A stretch of 64,000 bases of DNA from Blepharisma stoltei (Eukaryota; Ciliophora; Heterotrichea; Heterotrichida; Blepharismidae). Location of the stretch: NCBI GenBank assembly GCA_914767885.1, contig CAJZBQ010000046.1, positions 930,001 through 994,000 of the forward strand. Direction: 5' to 3'. A program made the position numbers and the translations under genes. Below are positions 9,952 through 18,635 of this stretch, piece by piece. Each line of letters begins with the position of its first letter. Position 1 is the first letter of the stretch. Under the pieces are notes generated by a model, which was not told the DNA's origin, searched no databases, and saw only the letters and a program-made list of their open reading frames with translations.

Positions 9952-10067
9952 AATTATATAAAGCTTTACATTAAAATAATTTTATTTATAATAAACCTTA
10001 AATTAAGCTCCATTCAATAGAAATTAGCATATTTGAATCTTCATATACAAAAATACCAATTTAATTC

Positions 10068-10417
10068 TATGCAAGGCAATGAATATCATTTTCTAGACAA
10101 ACTTAAAAATACTGACTCTAAAACTGCCTTACATTTTTTGATAAAAATGGGGTTATTTCAAGATTTATTGAGTATTTCAATAATTTTTTTAACTTAAAAG
10201 AAGCAGGTCAGAACTAAAAGTAAACAGTCTAAATCTCAAAAGAAAAAATTGAATTTAATGAAGAAATATCAAAAGAAGAAATAATCATGCTAAATCCGGA
10301 TCTTATTTATATTTGTTTACGGTTTATTGCCGATCAGCTTTATTTTTTGATAAAAAATAGCAAGATGGAATAAACCACATTTCTAAAGTGAAAAGTTTGA
10401 ATTTAATCATTAAAATT
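10068..10417 (+). other. Coding-like fragments 5' of the Ulp1 gene
   Basis: MQGNEYHFLDKLKNTDSKTALHF at 10068, then (one T added to the T6 run at 10134-10139) DKNGVISRFIEYFNNFF, then EFNEEISKEEIIMLNPD in another frame. These look like real coding sequence broken by frame changes or unrecognised IESs. They may be the N-terminal part of the Ulp1 gene. I could not find one consistent join. Confidence 0.4.
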
Positions 10418-11272
10418 ATGTCCAGGGTATTTATAAGCCAAAATGACGAAAATACAATAGAGATTTTAGCCTGCAAGCATAAAAGTATTAAAATTGATGA
10501 AATATTTTTGGAAAAGGACAGAATCACAAATAATGAACCAGATTTAGAAATAATCGAAATCCGCCCTTCTGTCAAAACACAAGAAGAAAATAAATTTTAT
10601 GAAAAAAATAAAGAAATAAGCTTGGATTCTTTAAAGGAAGTAGAAAATATATGAAATGATGAAAGACATGAAGAAATCTGAGAAAATTCAACACTTTTAT
10701 ATAAAGACATCAAATGTTTGCAGCCTGGAGGGTTTATAAATGATGAAATCGTCAATTCATATTTAAAACTATTACCTCTACCTAAAAATGTTCATATATT
10801 TAACAGCTTTTTCTATGAATTTATCTCAGAAATGCTCTCTTCTTGCAACTGGAACATAAAAAAGCTCACAAGGATTCTTAGAAAGCAAGGGATTAGCAAC
10901 ATTTTTTCTAAAAAATATTTAATTTTCCCCATAAATCTCAATAAATCCCACTGAGTTGCAGCTCAGATAAATAACAAAGAAAAGTGTATAGAATATTATG
11001 ATAGTTTTGGAGAAAATAGCTTTGAGAGAGTCTGTGAAACAATTAACGAGTCCGTTATTAGGCTTGGATGCGAAGAAATAGATTATTATGAATATAAAGC
11101 AATGAAAGTGCCTCGACAAAGCACATGCTGAGATTGCGGAATTTTTATGATGCAGACGATAAGATGTTTAATAGAAAATAGAGAATTTGACTTTGAACAA
11201 GAAAAAATTGATTTTATAAGGAAAATTACTGTTCTTGAGCTTAAAAATCAAACTCTTTATAGGCTGAATTAA
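10418..11272 (+). CDS. Ulp1/SENP-family cysteine protease (SUMO peptidase)
   Basis: C48 peptidases process SUMO-type modifiers and strip them from targets. The conserved start LQPGGFINDEIVNSYLKLL is followed by all catalytic residues: His in LNKSHWVAAQI, Asp in EYYDSFG, Gln in KVPRQST and Cys in WDCGIFMMQ. Four UGA codons fall at Trp positions, including SHW and TCWDC, giving strong evidence for the code. C-terminus ends LYRLN then TAA. The N-terminal 90 residues are charged and unassigned. Start at ATG 10418 is provisional, because the frame is open a little further upstream and coding-like fragments precede it. Confidence 0.93.
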
Positions 11273-11477
11273 CTGTAAATTTTGATAATAAAGTAACAAA
11301 TTATAAGTAATAAAGATGCCATAAATTAATATAAATTGCTTACCTTAGATTATGAGTATTAACTGCTTGATCTTAGGCTTATTTATATGAATTTTATGTT
11401 TTTTAGTATTAATATTTATAACTATTGGCTATATGAATTCCAATATATTAGATATTAATATTTATTTAAAAAAATTT

Positions 11478-11741
11478 TTAAAGTTCTCTACATCCTATTT
11501 CTAATTTGTTTTTAGACAGACAACAAGTCCAATACCGTCCTTGTATACTCCATTTGCCTGGGTGGTAATTTTCTTTCCTTAATTCAAGCTCTTGCAGTAA
11601 GCTTTCTTCTTCTTTTTCGTATTTTTCTTTTTCAGCTAGCTCTTTATCGAGCTTGTCAATTTCTTCTCTTATTTTCATAGTTCTTTCTTTTATTATTCTG
11701 CTTTTTCTTATAATATTATCATAATAAACGCCATCAGCCAT
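11478..11741 (-). CDS. Small coiled-coil protein with Cys-rich tail (87 aa)
   Basis: A charged helix (KERTMKIREEIDKLDKELAE) precedes a compact tail KWSIQGRYWTCCLSKNKLEIGC with a YWTCC..GC pattern that could bind metal. No family recognised. Starts 26 bp downstream of the RING/TRAF gene stop on the same strand. Confidence 0.55.
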   Translation of the reverse strand: MADGVYYDNIIRKSRIIKERTMKIREEIDKLDKELAEKEKYEKEEESLLQELELRKENYHPGKWSIQGRYWTCCLSKNKLEIGCREL

Positions 11742-11766
11742 TTTTCTCTTATAAATTAATTATAAA

Positions 11767-12508
11767 TTATCATTTTTTCTTAATAGCCCAATTTCTGAAG
11801 GATACTTGAGATTTACTTTCATACAAAAATCCTTGAAAAGCTTGTAAAATTTCTTCTTCTCCAAGGGTATCCAATAGTTTATTAAAATTGCACACTTTTT
11901 TACAGAGTTCTGAACAAACCAATGGAGATAGGCAGTATCTTTCTATCTTAAGAAGCTTTTTTTTGCAGATTGGGCTTGAGCATATAAACATCTCATAGTC
12001 GCATGATTTTTGATGCTCCAACACATCATGGATTTGCCCTTCTAGAGTGCATCCATTATTGAAATTTATGCATTTCATTGTGAGCTTTTTATAATCACTC
12101 CCTAATTGATTTGCTCAAAAAATCTGAAAAATACCCAAGTATTTATATTATTTTTGAAATATTTAACTATGTATTATGATTATTTTAAATATTTATAACC
12201 AAAAAACCTTCATATTAAATAGGTAGCGCTAATTGATTATATAAAAAAATAGGCTGAATTTTAAGATGGCTCATTTAAATAAATATAGAATAATATTGCA
12301 GCGCATATTTAGATGTAGCTCTTGGCTTTATCTGATTATTGCATTGTGGGCAGGTTTCTATTTTTGCTACACACTCTGAGCAAGCTAAATTTTCACAGTT
12401 AGAGCATTCTAAAGGATCAATCACTATATGGTCACAAACGATACAAAAGAAATACTCATCAACTTTGCAAGTAAAGCGGTCTAAAGTTATCGTTGATTTT
12501 TCACTCAT
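11767..12508 (-). CDS. RING finger plus TRAF-type zinc finger protein
   Basis: 180 aa after removing a 199-bp IES. A RING finger (CIVCDHIVIDPLECSNCENL, CSEC, CPQCNNQI) is followed directly by a TRAF-type finger (CINFNNGCTLEGQIHDVLEH, CDYEMFIC). This order is typical of TRAF/SIAH-like ubiquitin ligases. The frame reads UGA as Trp in its last codon and stops at TAA 11767-11769. Start is MSEKSTITLDRF. Position and length (543 nt) support one gene rather than two. Confidence 0.85.
12092..12290 (-). other. IES, about 199 bp, TA-bounded
   Basis: Lies between the RING and TRAF fingers. Removal gives SKYALQYYKKLTMKCINF, the normal spacing for RING-TRAF proteins. The exact TA is ambiguous by 3 bp. 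Confidence 0.75.
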
Positions 12509-12831
12509 TTTAATTTTAAATAATAAGTTGTTAAAATAAGAAAGTGGTGCATACTTGTAAGTCAAAAGTATCTGATAATCAGCTAAATTAAATTCAATCG
12601 TAAAAATAGGTTTTTACAATCAATATTTATGATAAAATTTAATTTATTTAATTTTTTTATAATTCAGGTTCTAATAAAAACTCGTAAAAACATTATCAGG
12701 AGAAATTTTTCAATGTTTATTTGATTTAAAAGACTTAATAATTGAAAATATATGTTCTGAATATTATTATAATAAGTATTATAGATTAAATTACTCATAT
12801 ATAATGCTAATTTTAAAGTAAATTTTAATTA
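12509..12831 (+). other. Intergenic, 323 bp
   Basis: AT-rich spacer between the RING/TRAF start and the START gene stop. No coding frame, repeat or RNA seen. Confidence 0.5.
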
Positions 12832-15009
12832 TTATTTTAATTCTTTTTTTGCAATCATTAATCTTCTTACTAACTTGCTTTGAACTTTTCTTCGAATCGC
12901 CATTGGAACATTCCCATTTGGGTCATACTGATTTACATATGTAACTTTGGTTCTGTTATTCTCTAGAGGATAATATATAATGCCACCATAGGATTTTTTT
13001 TCTGACTCCCCCCCCCCTTTAAATTGGAACAAAATCTAGGTAAAATTTCTACTTTTTTGGTAAATTAACCCCCCTTTAAATTGGAACAAAATTTAATTTT
13101 ATAATAAAAAATTTTATTTATATAAATCATAATTTTTATGTAAAAAGTTTTGATATAATTTAAATGTTTCTTCTTAACTAAAATTAAAAATTTAGTTATA
13201 TCCTGCTCTTGTTTAAAGAATAGAGTATAAAGAGCATCTTATTTAAATAAATTTATTATCCTTAATTGTAAATTTTTAAAAAAATTTAATTTTTTTTTTT
13301 GTTTTTAAAAAATTTTCAAACAAAAATTTTTTATTTTTTTGATAAAAATGATATTTTTTATTTAAATAGCTTTGATATAAATTCAATACGAATTCTTTAC
13401 AAAAATTCAAAATTTACTTATCTCTTGCTTTATTTCAAAGAATAGAGTATAAAATAACATCTTATTAAAACAAAATTAGCACTTTGATTAATAAATTTTC
13501 TAAAATTTTTTTTTTTTTATTTTTTTTATCAATAAATATAATAATTTTTGTGTAAATAGTTTTGATACCAATTAATAGTGGCGTATTAATTAATAATAAA
13601 ATTTTAGTTATATCTTGCTTTGTTTTAAAGGATAAAGAGTAAATAGCATTTTATTAAACAAATTTATTAATCTAATTCGATAAATTTTTGTAATTTTTTT
13701 TTTTTATAAATTTTATATAAATTGTTTTTTTTATAAAAAATTTATAATGATTTTTTTCTAAAAACAATTTCTTAACCCCCCTTTAAATTGGAACAAAATT
13801 TTTAGTTCCAATTTAAAGGGGGGGGGGGAGTGAGAATTTTCTGTCCTTAGAAAATTTTTATTATTATGGGGCTCAGTTTTCCCTCCAGCAATTCCAAAGA
13901 AAACTTTAGCGCATAAGGTAACTTGGATTTTATGAAGTATGCGGGTTTTACTGCTTGAAAATTCCGAGAGGGGGATATCCTAAGGCGAAGAACTCGGACG
14001 AGCCAAATACAGAACTAGGCAATGTGGTTTGGTGGCCAGATGTTTGATGCAATTGTTTAGGAGCCACATTTTGGGTCACTAAAAGGTCCTGATGGAAATG
14101 CCATGATGTCGCGGTTTTGCAGTTAAAAGAACATTTTTTAATAATACCCCAAATGACACATTAAGCACTAATTAAGCAATCACTTATTTTCTAAAGGCTC
14201 AATAATATATCCACAAACATTCACTACAGCCCTAATATGATCTTTTGCCACTGGAATATTATCAATATTAACGCTTTTTTCAATAATATACGTTAGCCCA
14301 TTTTCATTGAAAGTTGTGACAACAGTAAGGATTTCCCTGTTATCAATTGGCCACCTCATTTTAAGGACTTGTTTGATAAGTCTGATGTTTCCTGATTCTT
14401 GTAAGGTTTCTATGGTCTTTAATCTTGGGCTTCATTTTTTTGTATTTTGTGTATTCATAAAAAAATTATATATTTTCTTATTCGAAAATAAAAAACCAAT
14501 TTCTAAAATTTTCCTTAATATGGTAGAAATAAATTATTTTGTATGATTAATAAATTTCTCTTTTGTGTGATAGAGTATACAATAGCTTGTGCTGGGGCGT
14601 TAAATTCCCCCTCAGATTTCGCTAGTGGCTTATTATCATTGGTTGTATTTGTGGTGATTGTGATTCCATCTTTTGTTTTTTCTGTAATCCACCCAGCTTT
14701 GCTGACTGTTTGTTTGACTTCTTCTAAAGCTCTTGGTAAAGTTTGTTGTGCTATTGTTATAGAAATTGCCTTTGAGTAGCGCACTAAGCGCCTGAGACTT
14801 CCCGATGAAGTCTGGGCGGTGGTTTGACCAGCTGATGTTGGTCAAACCAACATCCAAAATGACAAATTCTTCTCATATAGAAGATTTGTCAAATTGGATG
14901 CTGGTTTGACCAACATCAGCTGATCAAACCACCGCCCAGACTTCGTCGGGAAGTCTCGGGCGCTTAGCGCGCTACTCAAAGGCAATTTCTATACCCAATT
15001 GCTTTCCAT
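12832..15009 (-). CDS. START-domain lipid-binding protein
   Basis: 219 aa assembled across four IESs; the residual length of 660 nt is a multiple of 3. Order: MESNWVTIAQQTLPRALEEV, VSKAGWITEKTKDGITI, GEFNAPAQAIVYS, TKKWSPRLKTIETLQ, ILTVVTTFNENG, IRAVVNVCGYIIEPLENK, KSYGGIIYYPLENNRTKVTY, VNQYDPNGNVPMAIRRKV. These match the START fold (GYIIEPL, KVTYxxQxDPxGxxP). START domains carry sterols, phospholipids or ceramide. Only 30% of the germline span is coding: a foldback element, a 119-bp IES, a 337-bp GC-richer IES and MITE B1 interrupt it. Likely a single-domain cytosolic lipid carrier; ligand unknown. Confidence 0.9.
13006..13830 (+). mobile_element. MITE family B copy 1
   Basis: 825 bp, TGA duplications (13003-13005, 13831-13833). 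Left end has two direct copies of CCCCCTTTAAATTGGAACAAA about 55 bp apart; right end has a forward and an inverted copy ending GGGGGGAG. The interior is 85-90% AT with tandem-like stretches containing TTTGATA and TCTTGCT. It splits KDRKFS|EKKSYGG of the START gene; no TA is available at the junction. Confidence 0.95.
13848..14184 (-). other. IES, 337 bp, TA-bounded, with GC-rich core
   Basis: Deleting between TAs 13848 and 14185 joins GYIIEPLENK to DRKFSEKKSYGG in frame. The core 13870-14110 is GC-richer and contains GCGGGTTTTACTGC, recalling the SINE-like elements, so this IES may be a decayed retroelement. Confidence 0.8.
14452..14570 (-). other. IES, about 119 bp, TA-bounded
   Basis: Joins QAIVYS to TQNTKKWSPRLK in the START domain. 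A 9-bp shift of the inner boundary is also in frame. Confidence 0.7.
14758..14991 (+). mobile_element. Foldback (palindromic) element acting as an IES
   Basis: 234-bp near-perfect palindrome. Arms begin TATAGAAATTGCCTTTGAGT and include GCGCACTAAGCGCCTGAGAC and CACCGCCCAGACTTC on both sides; a smaller palindrome (ACAAATCTTC type) sits at the centre. TA on each side. Removal joins MESNW to VTIAQQTL at the start of the START gene. Confidence 0.9.
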
Positions 15010-15297
15010 ATTATTAAAAACACTATCGGTATCTTTTTTTGTCCATATTTTATGTAAATAAATAAATTCTGATGAGAATCTATTAGATGCCGTATATGAT
15101 TTGCATCAGATTATTTATAAATGCATTTTAAATTATTAGTACGTAGAAAATCTATACTAGCCCTGCCGATACTTGTTATATATGAATTATATTTGAATTG
15201 TAACAATCTTAAGCTTGTAATTTTCATTGGATATAAATTCATATTTTACTTATTTTCTATATCAAAATTATCCTTATATTTGTCTTATCTATAATTA

Positions 15298-15482
15298 GGG
15301 TGCAGTCCAATGATAGTGCCTTTTTGATAGTTTGCATTCACCGAAGTACTTTTTAGTCGAAAAATTTTTAAATAGTGTACGTTTTTTCGGTCTAAAATTC
15401 TCACTATCAAAAATGATTCAACAATTTTTCCCTAGGAGATGTCCAACTATCAAAAATCCACATTTTATTTGACATGGAGCCC
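15298..15482 (+). mobile_element. MITE family D copy 1 (8-bp duplication)
   Basis: 185 bp between START and CFAP91, flanked by TATAATTA (15290-15297, 15483-15490). Ends GGGTGCAGTCCAATGA and TTTGACATGGAGCCC form an imperfect terminal inverted repeat. Internal GATAGTGCC and ACTATCAAAAA repeats. 8-bp duplications are typical of hAT-like transposons. Related copy at 28372. Confidence 0.85.
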
Positions 15483-15586
15483 TATAATTATTAACATCCC
15501 TTTACTGACAAAAAAAAATTTATTCACTCAAAATCATCCTCTACACTAATACTTTTTCCGCTAAAACAAAATTAATCAGAATTTTC

Positions 15587-18548
15587 TTATTTTTTATTTA
15601 AATTTTTCCTTGTTTTTTCAGCAGTCTCTTTTAATACTTGTCTTGCAGCCACAAGGTGTCTTTTTTCTTCAAGTTTCAGCTGCCTTTGTATCTTAGTTCT
15701 CTCAATTTCAGGTATCAAGAAGCTTGATACTAAATCTTTAACTATCATTTCAGGCCTATTCAGTCTATCTTCCAAAGTATCCACAATTCTATTTAACTGG
15801 AACGCCCTCAGTTCTGCTTCTTCATAAGCCTGGGTGACTGAAGCCCCTTCAACAGCCTGTCCCATAATATTTTGCAAATAGCTATCCACAGTCCCCTGGT
15901 GGGTCTGCATAATTTCTCTAAACAGCGCGTCTTCTCTAGCCCTTAAGATTTCTTCAGCTTGCCTTCTGCCAGCTTCTTCGCATTCTTTTTTCCTTCTTTC
16001 TCTTTCTGCATGCTTCACAATTGCAGTGATTTTTCTTTCCTGTTTCAGTCTGACTAATTCCTTGCTTAAATTGTCCATGGTTTCTGATATAAATTCGCCT
16101 TGTAAAGCTTCAATGGTCCCATCTAGCAATCTTTCTTTATAAGCGTTCAAAATAGCACGCTCCTGGTCTTCTTCAGTGAGTTCTTCCATTTCTCCAGTCC
16201 TTCTTAATTCTCCTATTAAGTCCAGTCTTTTTTCTTTGCCTTCAAACATAGCGTTTTGTATGGCTCTGCCTCTGAGGAGTCTTTGTAAAAGGACAACAGC
16301 GATATATCGGCGCTCTTCTGCGTCACTTTCAGTAGCTTCAAGTCTTGGAGTTTCTGGGCGATATCTTAGTTCTTGGACTGAGTGGCGGCCTGGACCTTTG
16401 CTGTCTTCAATTTCACTAGGAGCTTTGTAGAGCTCGTCAATAGCTTGTTGGGCCCTGCTTAATGCATTTCTGCGTTGGATATCTTTTCTAGTATCCTTTA
16501 TTATACAAATTCCCTTTCTATTATTTTTTTATTAAAATGACTATTTTTATCCTATAAAATATATAACTTTTTTCAATTTTATTTTTTTCTTTGACTACGT
16601 TTACAACATATACATAAAAATGGCGACTGGAAAGCCAGCCTTTTTCTCAACACCTGTAGCCGGATATTCCGGGGACCTTGTGGAAGGGGAGAAGGCGCTC
16701 GGAATGTGTATCCGGCAGGGTTTTACCTTGGCACAGTGGAGCGCAATGTCGAATTTGGTCGACCGCAGCTCCTTCTGTCACCAAGGGTTTTACCTCGAGG
16801 AGGAAGGGTCTTCCAAGTTTGAAAGGGGAAGCTCAGCAGCATCAGAAGTCTTCTTCTGATCAATCGAGCAACTCCCTAGCGCGATATGGGCGTTGCGTCC
16901 CGGGCTTGGATTTCCTTTCTGGCCGACAGCCCTACCAGAAAATTTGTTTTTCAAATTTTCGGAATGGGCAACCTCGTGCTCGCAGCCTCAAGCAAGGCCG
17001 CAGAATTCCTAAATCTGCCCACTCAAGACTGGAGCAAGGTTGTAGCTTGCAAGGAGGAGACGACCAACAGAACAGGCTAGCTGTAAAATCAGAGTCCTGT
17101 AGGCGGAAGTCGCAAAGCGGAGGAACCCTCGAGGGGGTCTGGGTGACTGCGTTAACAAGTAACAGCTTAGCAGCGGATAATCTCTAATTAAGACTACGTT
17201 TACAACTGTTTCAGTAATTCTGGCTGGTAAAGATTCACTTAATTCTCTTAGCCCGACATAGGTAGTTAAGACTTCAGGCTGGACTTCATATTTGTTGGCG
17301 AGCTTGTCTAAATTTAGACCTTCTCTAGTAATTCCTGCATATACTCTGCTGCCATAGTCTGCGTATTCTTCAATAATGTCTCTTTTCACTGTCATTTGGT
17401 CAGCAACTTTCCTTTGCTTGAACATTTTTCTTAAGACTTTTATTCTTTTTCTCCCAATTTTGACTAAAGCTCGATCTTTTTGTTCAGTTTTTTTTAATTT
17501 TAATTCCTCGACCCTTTGGGCACTTCTTTCTTCATTTTCTTTTTCTCTGTCAAGTAAAGCTGTGTGTAATAAATTTAGTCTTTCATTTTGAATTCTTTTT
17601 ATGTCACTTTCTCTTTTGGTCCAGTTTCATAGTTAAAATGGGAAGTCCAAAGGAGACCTGTAGCCGTTTTCCAGCAAGGGTGTACCGATATTGGTGAAAA
17701 CTGCTGAAGAATCCAGGATTTAGTTCTGGAGAACTCCTGGCCTCCCACTAAAGACTCCTGGCTCCAGGCAGTAAGGAGATTAAGATAATCGGTGAGGGTG
17801 AACTCCTTGGTTGGGTTCCCGTACATTTTATTGTCCCTTGGTGAGAGAAAGAGAAGCTCTTGTAGCACAATATCCGGAGAGAGCTTTGATGAATAGGTTT
17901 TACTCCCTCTAGGAGGTTTTGTCCCGCATGGACATAGTTTGGGGCCGGTTTCGGCCTGGTCCTAGGGCAGCAAGCCAAGGTGTCCCGCTCGACATCTGTT
18001 AAGACCCAGGATTTAGGTGGTGCAATATGAAGGGCGACATAAGGATTCTTCTTAAACTAAGTCTATTTGGCCCACTCTTTGAACTCTTGCTCATCCATAA
18101 GCTTTCTTCTAAGCGCGAAGCAAGCTTCATCTGTGGAAGCTGGAAGCATTAACTCGAACCTTTTTTTCTCCCTAGCTTGCTCTATCAGCTCCATTTCAGC
18201 CATGGAGGCTGGCAGACCATTTCCATATGTGAAATATTTGAAGCCAAGAATTTCTGGGTCATCGCCAGGTTTGACAGTGTATTCTGGAGAGTATGGGTCA
18301 GTTTGGGCTTCAGATTCCCTGAAAACTGTTTGAATTCCAACTGTTTTGGTAAGTTCTATAGGCTGCTCGCTTTCAATCGACTCCTGCATTTTCCTCTCTT
18401 CAGGGATCTGCATAACAACTTCAGGAACTTGTGGGAGAAGCAGCGAAACCATAGGTCTCCTAAAGTAAATAAACCTATCCCTTCCAGTAACCATCATCTC
18501 TAATGCTTGTCTGGGATATTCATCACGAAGGACATACGTTACGCTCAT
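15587..18548 (-). CDS. CFAP91: Cilia- and flagella-associated protein 91 (CFAP91/MAATS1)
   Basis: 616 aa after removing two SINE-like insertions and a 61-bp IES. Conserved blocks match the human protein in order: FRESEAQTDPYSPEY, YGNGLPASMAEMELIEQARE, LMDEQEFKEW, IIEEYADYGSRVYAGI, AVVLLQRLLRGRAIQ, NAMFEGKEKRLDLIGELR, LSKELVRLKQERKI, EEAGRRQAEE, LVSSFLIPEIER, KRHLVAARQVL. CFAP91 is part of the calmodulin-associated complex linking radial spokes and the central-pair signal to the axoneme, needed for flagellar beating. The protein is highly charged and helical with an IQ-like region before the MFEGKEKR block. Confidence 0.96.
16499..16559 (-). other. IES, about 61 bp, TA-bounded
   Basis: Joins KNKIEKSYI to KDTRKDIQRRNALS in CFAP91; contains TAA and TAG in frame. 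A 58-bp alternative uses the next TA. Confidence 0.75.
16608..17191 (+). mobile_element. SINE-like retroelement copy 2 (inside CFAP91)
   Basis: 584 bp, 15-bp perfect duplication GACTACGTTTACAAC (16593-16607, 17192-17206). Starts ATATACATAAAAATGGCG, ends TCTCTAATTAA. Shares the CACCTGTAGCCGG, TCCGGCAGGGTTTTAC, CTCCCTAGCG and CCAGAAAAT hairpin blocks with other copies. Deleting body plus one repeat keeps CFAP91 in frame (ETVVNVV|KEKNK). Confidence 0.9.
17624..18061 (+). mobile_element. Divergent SINE-like element (second insertion in CFAP91)
   Basis: GC-rich insert with imperfect duplication TCTTTTGGTCCA (17612-17623) / TCTATTTGGCCCA (18062-18074). Begins TTTCATAGTTAAAATGGG and carries ACCTGTAGCCG, TATCCGG and ATAGGTTTTACTCCC like the main family, ending CTTAAACTAAG. 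Removing 17624-18074 gives EQEFKEWTKRESDIKRIQ, matching the family EWAFREQEIEKLQ. The retained repeat has no TA. Confidence 0.7.
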
Positions 18549-18635
18549 TTTATTATAAAGATGCCATGAAAACGCAAGCGCAACTTTAAAAATAAAACGA
18601 AAATATTTAAAAATTATGAATTTATATAAAAATAA

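Noticed and set aside
14130-14190. START gene treated as two partial paralogues (GYIIEPLENK and GGIIYYPLENN look alike)
   Set aside because: Removing the 337-bp TA-bounded IES joins both in frame in the order expected of one START domain, so the likeness is coincidental.
16678-17187. 169-codon plus-strand frame in the CFAP91 region
   Set aside because: It lies inside SINE copy 2 and is not shared by the other copies.
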